From Nicotiana tabacum (Eukaryota; Streptophyta; Magnoliopsida; Solanales; Solanaceae): 64,000 bases of DNA. This document shows, piece after piece, positions 52,726 through 64,000 of the stretch. A program made the translations under genes and the position numbers. Positions within the stretch are counted from its first letter, which is position 1. Each line of letters starts with the position of its first letter. The notes under the pieces are model-generated. The model ran no database searches. It was not told where the DNA came from and saw only the letters and a program-made list of their open reading frames with translations. The stretch is taken from NCBI RefSeq assembly GCF_000715075.1, contig NC_134096.1, positions 116,868,698-116,932,697 of the forward strand, read 5' to 3'.

Positions 52726-55211
52726 TGTAACACCCCAAAGTTTTAACTAATAATTGCATTCTCGATTGAGCATCTTTATAATGAGGATAGATTTTTACTT
52801 CGCACTTCTTAAACGTGAAATTGACAATATATAAAAAAAAATCTTACTTTAGGTTGTGTTAATATTGACAAAGAAGTTCCATGTTGTTGCTATGTGTAAC
52901 ACTTAATAATATTTTGATAAATTACTATTAAATACATTAGATATTTAAGGTTTTGGGCTGCCACCCTTTTGTATTTATCTAAATATATTTAGTAGTTTGG
53001 GCAACCAATTTTAGTTCATACTTATCCAAAGTTCATAAATATTACGTATTTGACTTGCTTTTCCATAACCTCCTCTCGTATTTCATTCTTTCATGCCAAA
53101 GAAAACTCCTAATCTCTCTCCTTCTTATCACCTGAAATATTTCATGATAATCATCAAAAATATTTACTAAATCAACCAGCAAAACTCGTTCTTGGTGAAC
53201 CTCAAGTTGCTCCTCTCTTTTGTGGTAAGTTACTAAACCCATTTTTACACTAGACAACTATTAGTATTTTCTTCGTATCTTCTTGTATAAGGATCTGTTT
53301 TAAGTGATCCAAACTTTTCTGGAAAGATATTTCATAGATTTATAATCTTATTCAAGAACCAAAACCGGTTTGTCTTTTATTTACCCGAAAATGGGTGATG
53401 AAGTACAGGGCAGGAGTTGTCCAGATTTTCTATTTTACAAACCCTCCATGTACTACTGTTAGTAATTTTAGATAACATTTTGTACAAAACTGATATGGGG
53501 GTGATTCAAAATTTTCTGAAATGGTAAGATATATATCTACAAATTTAATGAAGACCACATGGTCTAGTTTGTCCATTTTCATCTTCAAAACTGAGTCACA
53601 ACACAAGACAGTGATACTGTCCAGAAATTCTGTTTAAATCTTTTTGGGTAAATTGCACCAATATCATATTTAGTTTGACATGTTAAATCATTGAACTTAT
53701 ATAGATATTTGATTATGTATTTAAGGTATATATATATATATACCCTTGTAAAATCTAAGGGGAAGTATTTGAGAAAGTGGACGAATTTGGTTTGGTTTGT
53801 CTATGGCGTAGACGATTCGAACGTCCTCGAGTTGTGGTTGAACTGTTTTGTGATAAAATACCAATATCTGTGTATAAACTTTGTAGTCTTTTTACTTGCT
53901 GGAATATTTTAAAATAACCTGATATTCTATTTTTCTTGTCTTCAATTTATATCGTTGCATTCATGTTATATCAAGTATTGTAAGATATTCGCTAAATCGC
54001 CCACTCGTACGGATTTGCTTGATCATTTTACATTCTTGTTGGGACTTTGTCCTTCTTGTGGAAGTGACTTTGTCACTCATCTTGGCATGCCTCTTGATTC
54101 AGATCTTTTGCCATCTTGACTTTGGATTTGTAATTCGTCTTAAATTATGAAACTTTTCTGTGTTAAGTACGAACTAGGAAGCCATTTTTTATATGGTTCT
54201 TGATTCTCTTGACTATTGGGTTTTGACCCTACTTGATTTGGGGCTTTGGTCCACCTTGATATTTGATTATGCTTAGTGTGATAGCATGACGTACATATTG
54301 GGCAAAAAATTAATTTTTGGCAAACTCTCTTGAATTGATAGTATACGCTTTCTCGACTCTTGAATCTTGAACATTGTTATTGACATTTGAAAACACTTCA
54401 AGGTTCGATATTCGATAATTTTGATATATTTGTTCACTTATTTTAAATTATATATAATTTGAGCTACCTATGACTAAAAAATATAATTGGAGAATTTAAT
54501 GGCTCCAAGCCCAAAGTTTATACGCCATTAAGCTTTATGCTTAGCGATAGTTATTTTCTATTGTAGGTAATGTACGGGATGAGATTTGAAGACGGCTTTA
54601 TGAAGTAGTCATTTTGGGAGCACTCTTGGAGATCACATTTGTATATGCACCTAGATTTTGTATAGTTTTGAGACTTGTACATAATCAATATGTCACACTC
54701 ATGTAAGTTATTTTGGAGGCTTGTTGGATCTTAAGACCAAAATCTTGTAACTTGAATTTGGTAACTGGTTTTGTTATTTTAGGGTGTGTCAATAACTCAA
54801 GTCTTGTAATATGCTGAATTTATACTGTCTTGTAAAAATGTACAAAGGAGAAAACTCGTTTTATTTTTTTTTACTCGCTAGTTTGACATTTATATGCAAT
54901 ATGAACATGCAGTGATGTTGAACGAAAAGTATAATTTTGTTAGGAAGTTGCTTAACGTGTTGATTATTCAAGAAGGGTTATATCACCTTATGTTGATATT
55001 TTGATATTGTATTTTATTTTTATAAAAATAATTATGAAGTGTATTTTCAAAAACAAAAAATATTGCACTTTGAACCTTTATCGCATGGGCCTATTTCCGC
55101 TACTAAATTATTTTGAATGTCTTTTTGGATTAATATCTTCTTAATGTTGTAAGTAGCAAATTAGATTTATTTCGTAAGTAGCACCCTCCCAAAGGGGGTT
55201 GCTACAGTTTT
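52721..55211 (+). repeat. solo LTR S2 in Z gag, with target duplication GTTTT
   Basis: The LTR occupies 52726-55206 (2481 bp), TGTAACACCCCAAAG to gggggttgctaca, with GTTTT at 52721-52725 and 55207-55211. It is of the long gypsy LTR type. No internal region is present, so it is a solo LTR, presumably from LTR-LTR recombination. ORFs inside (53042-53257 and 53691-53912) are not genes. Confidence 0.9.
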
Positions 55212-55964
55212 CGTTCTGCAAATAAGTCTCTCACTGGTACATTAATGGTTGAACTCACGACCATGAAGTTTTATGGGTCGCGTAGTATACAAAATCATAT
55301 CATCGAGATGAATAACATTGCAGCAAGACTTTAGACCCTGGGGATGAAAGTGCATGACTCCTTCCTGGTTTAGTTTATTCTAAACTCGTTGCCTCCTGAG
55401 TATGGACCTTTTTAAATTAACTATAACACTATTAAGGATAAGTGAATTGTCCAGTATGCTTATTCATGAGGAGTTAAGACTTGAGAAATAAGAGAGTCAT
55501 TCAATTAACCTCATAGGTCAACGAGCTGATAAAGGACTTAAAGTGAAGGCCAACAAGTTCAAGAAGAAGATAGCACCTGCTAAAGCTCCACATTATACTA
55601 AGAAGGAACATACAGCAGATATGTGTCGTTTGTGTAACAAGGAAGGACACTATCAGAAAGATTGCCTGAAACGTAAATCTTGGTTCGAAAAGAAAGGTAA
55701 AATTAGTGCTTTTGTATGTTTCGAATCAAATTTAGTAGAATTTCCTAATAATACTTGGTGGCTTGATTCTGGTGAAACTGCTCATATATCTATTACATTG
55801 CAGGGATTCCTTACGATCCAAACTACAAATCCAAATAAGAATTTCTTGTTCATGGAAAATCATATGAAGGCTCCAATTGAAGGCATGGGGACTTATCATT
55901 TGATCTTGGTGACTGGACGTCACCTTGATCTATTACAGACTCTTTATGTACCTTCAGTTCCTAG
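55207..55964 (+). pseudogene. Z gag C-terminus and protease
   Basis: Continuation of Z gag in a broken frame (FVLFILNSLPPEYGPF-like), then the open part 55543-56004: KANKFKKKIAPAKAPHYTKK, the CCHC finger CRLCNKEGHYQKDCLKRKSW, and the protease start TWWLDSGETAHISITLQGFL with the catalytic Asp-Ser-Gly. It ends at RHLDLLQTLYVPSVP where solo LTR S3 enters. Residues after 55964 belong to the LTR. The protein would package RNA and process the polyprotein; here it is interrupted. Confidence 0.85.
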
Positions 55965-58262
55965 TGTCACACCTCCTTTTTTCCGAGGGTGCGATAGGGA
56001 ATAGGAGAGTTTTTCCAATTAAAGTGACAATATTCGAAATGGGATTATTTATTTGATCAGAGTCGCCACTTGGAATAAATTATGGTGTCCCAAGTCACCG
56101 GTTTATTTTAAATCCCAAATCGAAGAAATTTGACTATATTTATGGTCTGCGAACACAGAAGACCGGGTAAGAAATTCTGTTAACCCGGGAGAAGGTGCGA
56201 GGCACTCCCGAGTTCCGTGGTTTTAGCACGGTCGCTCAACTATTAATAATTAGCCTAATTATCTGATTTAATACATGTTTTAAAACCTAGTGTGTATTTT
56301 TATCTTCTAAACCGCTTTTAATTATTTATGAAATTATTTTTGGAACAAGTCACGATGTCGTACACTTGTCATTTTGGCACACGTCGCAAACCGCACCACA
56401 TGAAATACACCCGCGATTGACGACATGCTTATTTTTATTATTGTTTGAAGTTCTGGTCGAGTCACGTGAAACGCACACTCGAATTGGAATTTATGTATCA
56501 TGACTATACCACTGGAACCATACCCATAGTCACGATGATTTATTATTGATCGCTCCTAAAGCAAGCTACGATGTTCATGCTTTGTCGTAATTTTGGAATC
56601 AACTGTGAGGCCGTTAGTTATGGAAATTTATCGTGGAAAAGGTGGCTTAGATCGTTAAACTAATAGGCCAAGATATGGAGGTAATTGACATTTATTTATC
56701 AACTAAAGCAGGCCAACTAAGTGTGTTTACAAAGAATAAGCCAACTATAGTGAATTGGGCGAGCAACCTATTATACCGTCCATTTTAGTCATTGTTGGTT
56801 TAAATCAACATAGGCCCACAAATTCTTTCTGCTTTCAAAGTTCTCTTTCCCAGCATGTTATTTTACAAATCACGGCCAAACAAAATGGAAATTGATTCAT
56901 CTATATCATCATCACAGACCCAAAGTAACTTAAATAGATTATGTACCAAACTTAAAACTAATATTTTTAACATGTAACTAGAAAGAGAGCATGAAATAAA
57001 CACATGGCAATAATCTTTAATTATACAAAAAAAAAACAATAAGAAAACTCAACAAACAGAAGGATGGCACACTTCAATGACAAAGATTTCACAAGACAAC
57101 GATATATATCCATAAACACGGTAATAAAATAAAATAAAAGTGGAAGAAATGAACCTTCTTTGAAGCTTTATGAATATATCAATAAGAACCTCCAATTGGC
57201 TTACAAAGAAGACGGGAGAAAAATATGCTAACAAGACTGAACGCGAATGACATCGTCAACCGAAGAGTAGACTGCGTCGGAAACCTCGTCGTGAACTCGA
57301 AAGGACCTCTCGAACTCTGTTTTAACTCCAGCTGAAAATTTCGGTGCTTTATTGGAGATTTAGGACTCTGGGTTCGGAGGTGATTTTCATGGCCATTTTG
57401 GGTGGTATTCCAACTGGTTTAGGACTGGTTTGAGGTGAATTTCGAGGTTGATTTTGCTGTGATTTAAGGGCATTTTGAAGCTATTTCTAAAATGATAACT
57501 GCAGTGGTTTTACATAGCTAATGGTTACTGGTTTCTATGGCCAAAAGCAAAGAGGCTTTGGTGAGAAAGATGAAACTTTTTGGTGGGTATTGCTGCGTTT
57601 TTTTTGTTTGGCTTCTCTTCAGATCCCTTCCTCTCTGTTTTTTTTTTCGGTCCTCAATGTCTCTCTCCGTTTCACCCCTTTCCCCATCTCCGTTTTCTGT
57701 CCATTTCTTGTTTCTGAAGTGGGGGAATTAGCCTAGGATTTTTGGGTGTTAATTTAGTTTTTATATGATAGTGGGGAGTGAGTATTGGCCTTTGGATGAA
57801 AGTAGATCAATGGCTATGATTAAGGGAGGGTTTTGATGGGTGAGAAAAGGGTTTGGACTAAAAGGGATCGGGAAGAATAGGCCTTTGTCTTGCTGGGCCA
57901 CCAAAATACGAAAATTAGCTCCCAATTGGTCCAAATTTAATTCTTACTCATTGAACAAAAAATATTTAAAAAAAAAACTAATACTATCAAAATATACTAA
58001 TTAATACAAAACATATTTTTTTGGTATTTTCAAATAATAATAAAAACAATATCTTTCTAAAAAATACTTAACACCTAAATTAAATAGAGAAAATGAACCT
58101 ATTTTTATATTTTTCAATTTTTGTGCTTTAAAAAAAAAAGAATTAAAATTAATAATAAAGTGAAATCCTAATGAAATAAACTCAAATAAATATTCTAAAA
58201 AATACTAGGACTATTAAAGGTAATTCTAATGTGTGGGTCAAACATTACGTGCTTACACCTAG
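55960..58262 (+). repeat. solo LTR S3 in Z protease, with target duplication CCTAG
   Basis: The LTR occupies 55965-58257 (2293 bp), TGTCACACCTCC to ttacgtgcttaca, with CCTAG at 55960-55964 and 58258-58262. It contains the gagtcgccacttggaataa block known from Solanaceae LTRs. No internal sequence. ORFs at 57049-57736 are LTR sequence. Confidence 0.9.
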
Positions 58263-59388
58263 AAATTTGATTTCTCTTTCAAGACTTGATGTTTACGGTT
58301 TTGATTTAAAGTTTGGAAATAGATGTTTTAATTTATATAAGAATGTTATTTTTTATGGTTCTGGTATTCTTATTGATGGTTTATATAAATTGAAACTCCA
58401 AATTGGTTTTTCTGAATCCTTTCTTACTGTTCAACATAATGTTGAAATTAAACGTAGTTCACTAGATGAAAGTTCTGCTTACTTGTGGCATAGACATTTG
58501 GGTCATATATCCAAAGAAAGGCTAGAAAGATTAGTAAAGAATGAGATTCTGCCGAATCTAAATTTTACTAATCTTAATATATGTTTGGATTGCATTAAGG
58601 GAAAGCAAACCAAGCATAGTAAGAAAGGTGCCACAAAAAGTACCCAACTTCTTGAAATTATACACATCGATATTTATGGACCCTTTGATATTCTATCTTT
58701 TGGTGGAGAAAAATAGTTTATCACTTTTATCGATGACTTTTCACGTTATGGATACATCTATTTGCTGAAAGAAAAATCTCAAGCAACAGATGCTCTCAAA
58801 ATGTTTGTTAATGAGGTTGAAAGGCAATTAGATAAAAAGGTAAAAATTATTAGGTCAGATAGAGCTGGTGAATATTATGAAAAATGTAATGAATCAGGAC
58901 AATATCCAGATCCATTTGCAAAGTTCCTCGAGAAATCCGACATATGCGCACAGTATACTATGATAGGAATACCTCAATAAAATCGTGTTGTAGAAAGGCA
59001 TAATCGAACACTTATGGATATGGTTAGGAGCATGATGAGTAATTCCTCATTACCCAAATCATTGTAGATGTATGCTCTTAAAACAGTTGTATATTTATTA
59101 AACATGGTTCCTAGTAAGGTAGTTTCAAAGACTCCGTTTGAACTGTGGACATGAAAGAAACCTAGTTTAAGGCACCTGCATGTTTGGGGTTGCCCAGCGG
59201 AAGCTAGAGTTTATAATCCACAAGAAAAGAAATTAGATTCTCGAATAGTAAGTGGTTACTTTATTGGTTACCCAGAGAAATCTAAAGGGTGTGTGCTTTA
59301 CTATCCAAACCATAGTTCGAGAATTATTGAAATCGGTAATGCAAGATTCATCGAGAATAGTGAAGTTAGTGGGAGTGTTAAAAAATAA
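58263..59388 (+). pseudogene. Z GAG-pre-integrase and integrase
   Basis: From NLISLSRLDVYGFDLKFGNR at 58263, continuing the protease reading. GAG-pre-integrase: LWHRHLGHISKERLERL with the integrase zinc finger His residues, and CLDCIKGKQTKHSKKGATKS with its Cys pair. Core: IIHIDIYGPFD (first Asp), then a TAG at 58714, FITFIDDFSRYGYIYLL, RSDRAGEYY (second Asp; usually RSDRGGEY), a TAA at 58978, VVERHNRTLMDMVRSMM (catalytic Glu), a TAG near 59067, and KTPFELWT with a TGA after it, SLRHLHVWGCPAEARVYNPQ. At least five stops. Decayed copia integrase. Confidence 0.88.
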
Positions 59389-59391
59389 AGT

Positions 59392-60360
59392 GTGAAAATA
59401 AAGGAGGTGGGGGTTAATATTTCATTATCCACGAATGTGCCTACTTCCAGACAAATACCAAATACTGTTCCAGCTGTTGAAGAACACTTTGACAACACTG
59501 AGCAGCATTTGGATGAAACACTTCATGAAGAAACTAACTCGCAAATATCTGACAGAAATGAACCACAAGAAATGCCATTAAAAAAATCTCAAAGAGTAAG
59601 AAAATCGGTTATTTCAGATGATTACATGGTTTGTTTGAAAGAGTTAAATTTTGACATTGGTCTTAATAAGGATTCAGTTTCATTTTCACAAGCCATAGAA
59701 AGTAATGAGTCTGACAAATGGATTGATGCCATGAAGGAAGAGTTAAAATACATGGAATATAATAAAGTCTAGGATCTCGTTGAATTGTCAGAAAGTTCTA
59801 AGAGAATCAGGTGTTGATGGGTAGGTCTTTAAGACTAGACATGATTCAAATGGCAATATTAAATGATATAAAGCCAGACTTATTGCCAAGGGTTATATTC
59901 AGAAAGGAGGCATTAATTATAAAGAGACCTTTTCAATTGCCTCAAAGAAAAACTCGTTAAGGATTATTATGGCCTTGGTGGCTCATTATGATTTAGAGTT
60001 ACACCAAATGGATGTGAAAACTGCCTTTCTAAATGGAGATCTCGAGGAGGAAGTTTATATGGACCAACCAGACTATTTCGAAACTAAAGGAAAAGGTCAA
60101 ATGGTGTATAAACTAAAGAAGTCAATATATAGACTCAAACAAGACTCACGACAATGATATATAAAGTTTAATGATACCATAACATTTTTTGGATTGTGAA
60201 AAATACCATTAATCGATGTATATACCAAAAGATCAGTAGGAGCAAGTGTATATTTTTAGTCCTATATGTTAATGATATTCTACTTGTTGCTATTGATTTA
60301 GGTATATTGCGTGAGACTAAAGATTTTCTCTCTAAGAATTTTGAAATGTAAGATATATGT
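59392..60360 (+). pseudogene. Z reverse transcriptase
   Basis: RVT_2-type copia RT. The linker 59392-59772 ends SDKWIDAMKEELKYMEYNKV, then stop TAG. It continues RLIAKGYIQKGGINYKETFS, IIMALVAHYDLELHQMDVKT and AFLNGDLEEEVYMDQPDYFE, VYKLKKSIYRLKQDSRQ followed by TGA. The catalytic motif is YVNDILLVAIDLG around 60264-60300, where the usual YVDD has Asn for the first Asp, so the active site itself is mutated. Several stops. Inactive. Confidence 0.87.
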
Positions 60361-61250
60361 GAGGCATCCTATGTGATAGGAACAGAAATATTCCGTGATA
60401 GATCATAAGGATTATTGGGACTGTCTCAGAAAGGCTATATCGAAAGAATTTTTGGGAGATTTAACATGAACAATTGTTCAGCAGGAATTGTTCTAATTCA
60501 AAAAGGGGACAAATTTAGTCTCATGTAATGCCCTAAGAATGATGTAGAACATAAATAAATTGAATCAATTCCTTACTTTTCTATTGTTGGTAGTCTGGTG
60601 TATGCTTAGACTTGCATAAGACCGGATATTAATTTTACGGTCGGAATACTGGGAAGATATCAGAGTAACCCAGGAATTGATCACTGAAAAGCTGCAAAGA
60701 AAGTCTTGAGGTACCTGAAAGGAACGTAGGATTACATGCTCATGTATAGGAGATCCAAGCATTTGGAAGTTGTTAGATACTCGGATTCAGATTTTGCTGG
60801 ATGTATTGATACTAGAAAGTCCACGTTTGGTTCTTTGTTCTAATTAGCTGAAGGAGCAATATCATGGAAGAGTGCCAAACAGTCTATCATTGTTGCATCC
60901 ACAATGGAAGCAAAATTTGTGGCATGTTTTGAAGCCACAATCCATGCATTATGGCTGCGAAACTTTATTTCAGGACTTGGGGTTGTCGACACCATTACCA
61001 AGCCGCTGAAAATTTATTGTGATAATTCTGCAGCAGTATTCTTCTCCAAGAACGATTAGTACTCCAAATAAGCCAAACATATGGAATTAAAGTAATTTGC
61101 CGTCAAGGAGGAAGTTCGGAAACAAAGAGTGTCACTTGAGCATATTAGAACTGATCTCATGATTACAAATCCTTTAACGAAAAGTTTACAGCCAAAGATA
61201 TTTAAAGAACATGTACATAGAATGGGTCTTGGTTGTATTTATGATTGATG
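60361..61250 (+). pseudogene. Z RNase H and polyprotein end
   Basis: Continuation of the Z polyprotein. Thumb region ASYVIGTEIFRD and LGLSQKGYIERIFGRFNMNN; then CIRPDINFTVGILGRYQSNP and IDHKAAKKVLRYLKGT-like sequence. RNase H: RYSDSDFAGCIDTRKSTFGS (catalytic Asp), SWKSAKQSIIVASTMEAKFV (Glu region changed to Lys), YCDNSAAVFFSKND (Asp), ending NPLTKSLQPKIFKEHVHRMG near 61240. Stops at 60361, 60603, 60721 and 60841 among others. A pseudogene. Confidence 0.87.
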
Positions 61251-61604
61251 TATTTATGATATTTTGACACTCTGAGCTCATTTATGTGTTTCTAGTATAC
61301 ATTAATAATTTCACGTTTCTCATAAAGGTGTACACATTATAGTTTTGAGATATTACAGGATAAGTTTCAATGAGATATTATTGTGGAATATAATATTTTA
61401 TAGCTTATGGACCTTGTACGATGAGTTGCTAATCTTGTAGTATATGGAAGGGAGTATGTAGACAAAATTATAGTATGTATAACTTCCATAACTCACATTT
61501 AACAGTTTGTCGTATTATGGTATTTATGATGGACATTATAGAAGAGATTAGTTTATGCGCAACTAATATTTATATGATTAAATATTAATGTGATGTGATT
61601 ATTG

Positions 61605-61619
61605 AGCCAAGTGGGAGAA
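61605..61619 (+). other. polypurine tract of Z
   Basis: gccaagtgggagaa lies directly before the 3' LTR. Confidence 0.8.
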
Positions 61620-61970
61620 TGTTAGATTTTCCTATTATGTATATGACCCAATATAATAAAGGCCATAATTAATATTTAATGAAAGACAAATCTCGTCCGT
61701 CCGATCGGTTATTTGATGGACGTACCGGATTAAGTGAGGACCTTTATAAATTGGTCCTCTCCCCACCCATTAGGATTACCACCTATTCTATTCTTCGTTT
61801 CCATCACTAAAGGTAGCGATAACGAAAGCTAGGTCAAGGGGCAAGAAACTAATTTAATTAACGTTTCCGCTTCGTGATAATGACTTTTGCTTCAGGTATG
61901 TTTTTTGCAACGATTATATATAAGATTATCATGTTAAAGATTCTGATATGAATTAAAATTTATGTTTACA
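61620..61970 (+). repeat. 3' LTR of Z
   Basis: 351 bp, the same length as the 5' LTR, with scattered transitions. Followed by ACAAT. Confidence 0.93.
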
Positions 61971-62308
61971 ACAATATGCAGCCACCCTATTAGAGTTACT
62001 ACGAAAGGGGACGGACGTATAACTTTTTATGGATGAATTTTAATGTAAGAAAAGGTTAAGTAATCCGGACAGACAAAGAAGGCATCACTACTATTAGGAA
62101 AGATATTACTAATGTTGTCGTTTTAAATAATTTGGCTATACTTGAAAACTCTACTGCTACATCTTTTGGCTGTAATAGTTCTAGAACTAGTATGACTGTA
62201 TCTACTCCCAATGGGTGCCTATTAAATAAATTTCTCATTCCACCAAAAATTAAAAAGAGACAATAAACAACCAATCGGTATATAAATTACTCCTGCTAAA
62301 CTAGTACG

Positions 62309-62360
62309 GCATTCTATGCAGATATTATACTGCTGCATTCTATGCAGATATTATACTGCT
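62309..62360. repeat. 26-bp tandem duplication
   Basis: Two identical copies (62309-62334 and 62335-62360) running from gcattctatgcag to attatactgct. Confidence 0.95.
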
Positions 62361-62989
62361 TAATTATAATGCATAACAAACGGATTCAAAGGGAACCATA
62401 AAATTCTTTCAATGTTGTCACTTGATTTGGACATTACTACAGTTTTCCACCAATAATATGCAAGATATCAAAAGCATACTTTAGGTGTAAAAACTAAGTA
62501 GAACTTCACTGTCGAGGAACTTTTTATGCCGTACTACAAGTTTCCTTTTCTTACCATTCTTGAGCTAAGTTTATTTTCCGTATTAATTGTCACTTCTGAT
62601 TTAGCATAAATAATATCAATAATATGCTTGATAAGATGTTTTGTTTATATAAAAAAAAAGTAATAATTGTGAGAGCCATTTAGGTCTATTTTGAGTGGCT
62701 CTCAAAAGTATTTGCAAATATTTAAGGTGACGTTTATTCTAGAATTCGCTTAAACTGAACACTTAAGCCTAAGGTGGGCGGGGTTTATTGTTCTATAGGG
62801 TTCATCTCATGTCATCCCTTTCCTGAGTTTTTAATAATGTATTCGTTTTTTTTTAGCAAAATAAAACTTTTGGTAAAGATTTAATTTCTAAACTCAACTT
62901 TTAAAATCTTCCAAAAACTATGAACTAATTTTTGAAGTTCTTATGATTTTTCAAAAATTGAATAATTGAGCTTGAAATTCTTGATTAGG

Positions 62990-63240
62990 AGAGATAGCAT
63001 ATAAAATTACTTGGTTGTGCTACATGAAAGGCTCCAAAAGATTTGATAGACCAAATGCTTCTGAAAATACATTGACTTAACCATCACATCATCGATGTAA
63101 ACTCTAATGTTATAAACCATAAGGTCATGTAAGACATAATTTCTTTATTTGTGGATAAGTGGCACACGTACATTCTATAGTCCAAAATGGACTTAGTAGC
63201 CACTCAAAGATGTAGATAAAGCCAATTTATTGAACATGCA
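62990..63240 (-). pseudogene. gypsy RT scrap
   Basis: On the minus strand a short piece reads HDLMVYNIRVYIDDVMVKS, the VYIDD catalytic block of a Tat/Athila-type reverse transcriptase, followed by MYFQKHLVYQIF-like sequence. Upstream and downstream the frame is lost. A few dozen residues only; it may mark another old insertion reaching beyond the right edge of what is readable. Confidence 0.5.
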
Positions 63241-63666
63241 ATCTTATAGACATTGTCTCCTTTGACAATAATGAAGAGAATTTGAGCTTTTAAGTTCTTG
63301 AAATATCCACAAATTTTTGTTTTGGTCCTTGTATTATCGAGTTAATTAAGTATATAGTTAACCTTCAATTAGTTAAAATATGACTTTTTGATTCTTTTAC
63401 TAGTCAATCTTCACAAACTTAATGAATTATTAACTGTTATATTATTTAATATACTCTATATCTTCTTTCTTATTTGTTTCACGGCGCGGTATTCACTTTT
63501 AAAAGTAAAATACTTGCAAACATTTAGTTATCACGAAAATTATTTTAGCAGCCACAGTTTCTCTTTTGAATATAAGTCTATACCAATATTTTACTGCTTT
63601 AGACAGTACAGTCAAAATTTAGATCTACCTGTTTCTCGCAAATACGTACAGGGGATTTCGTCATAA

Positions 63667-63694
63667 CACCACGTGTGCACCACCACGTGTGCAC
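63667..63694. repeat. 14-bp tandem duplication with two G-boxes
   Basis: caccacgtgtgcac occurs twice in a row. Each copy contains CACGTG (63670-63675 and 63684-63689), the bZIP/bHLH G-box core. Confidence 0.9.
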
Positions 63695-64000
63695 CACCAG
63701 TATAATTGTTTAAAACTTTCCCTGTTTCTTTAGAGGATTTACCCGATGCACAATTAAGAAATTTTATATCAATATATTTTTATCTTATAACATGTACTAT
63801 TCATTTTAATTGTACTATGTACAACAGTACAAGTGCTTATATAATAATTCAATATTAGATTAAGTTACCTTTTTTAATCAAGTTAACATTATTTATTAAT
63901 GCATATAATACTCCTCTATATTTATTTACTACAAATTCCTTAGTAGTAAGTAACTTATTAAATACTTCTGATATAAAAAAAAATTAAACACTTACTTTAT

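Larger units (their letters stand above)
49603..61970 (+). mobile_element. copia element Z with nested insertions
   Basis: A plus-strand Ty1/copia element bounded by two 351-bp LTRs (49603-49953 and 61620-61970) and the duplication ACAAT (49598-49602 and 61971-61975). Interior: leader with a Mutator-like element, gag, protease, integrase, RT, RNase H, purine tract. Two solo LTRs split the coding part. Without the three insertions it would be about 6.4 kb. The reading frame carries many stops, so it is inactive. The two LTRs differ mainly by transitions. Confidence 0.93.
61976..64000. other. AT-rich right flank
   Basis: No gene recognised. The minus ORF 62056-62274 and plus ORF 63388-63666 carry no known domain. 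The stretch holds a 26-bp tandem duplication, a decayed gypsy RT scrap and a duplicated G-box, listed separately. Confidence 0.6.

Noticed and set aside
55200..56004. continuous reading of the Z ORF past 55964
   Set aside because: The residues after VPSVP are LTR sequence of S3. The true continuation is at 58263, shown by the CCTAG duplication.
1..64000. tRNA, rRNA, organelle-derived DNA
   Set aside because: No tRNA cloverleaf, rRNA or chloroplast/mitochondrial gene was recognised on either strand by eye; a covariance-model scan was not possible.

Overview
This is plant nuclear DNA: AT-rich, TATA-box promoters, GT-AG introns, one AP2/ERF gene, and otherwise wall-to-wall nested LTR retrotransposons. 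The mix of families (Tat with an antisense ORF, Athila, Tekay/Del-like gypsy with 2.5-3 kb LTRs, several copia lines) and the LTR sequences suggest a Solanaceae genome, most likely Nicotiana-like; that is inference from recognition, not from a search.

Layout. 1-3576: 5' part of a decayed copia element (A, minus strand) with another LTR inserted in its gag. 3577-4177: AT-rich spacer with an (AT)n run and a perfect hairpin. 4178-11139: gypsy element G1 (plus), with a 2.98 kb 5' LTR and gag-PR-RT-RNase H, cut in the integrase zinc finger and fused at a short microhomology to the 3' end of a copia element (B, to 12258). 12366-12584: Stowaway-type MITE. 12672-34098: a Tat-lineage gypsy element (T, minus) proven by paired LTRs and a TTAAT target duplication. 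It is swollen to 21.4 kb by an Athila-type element V (LTRs at 20775-22198 and 27440-28900), a Tekay-like element W inside V (22641-27388), and a rearranged gypsy fragment in gag (30033-32133). T carries a spliced antisense gene (13857-16742) with its own promoter and a 60-bp tandem array. 34104-34815: unassigned. About 34816-45752: Athila-type element Y (minus), with part of its third ORF inverted. 45753-47315: the 3' end of a second Tat element X (plus), which keeps the start and promoter of the same antisense gene. 47316-49602: the only host gene island, holding an intact ERF repressor gene. 49603-61970: copia element Z (plus), bounded by identical-length LTRs and an ACAAT duplication, containing a Mutator-like element and two large solo LTRs with perfect target duplications. 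61976-64000: mostly AT-rich DNA with a decayed RT scrap and short tandem repeats.

Function. The only gene that looks able to make its normal protein is the intronless ERF gene (48244-48969): one AP2 domain, an internal 22-residue tandem duplication that adds an LxLxL motif, and a C-terminal EAR repression motif. All retroelement reading frames carry stops or frameshifts. The most interesting non-host signal is the antisense gene of the Tat elements: two diverged copies (T and X) keep the same TATA box, the same distance to the ATG, a TGACGTCA site and a second palindrome, which implies an autonomous promoter under selection for much of the family's history.
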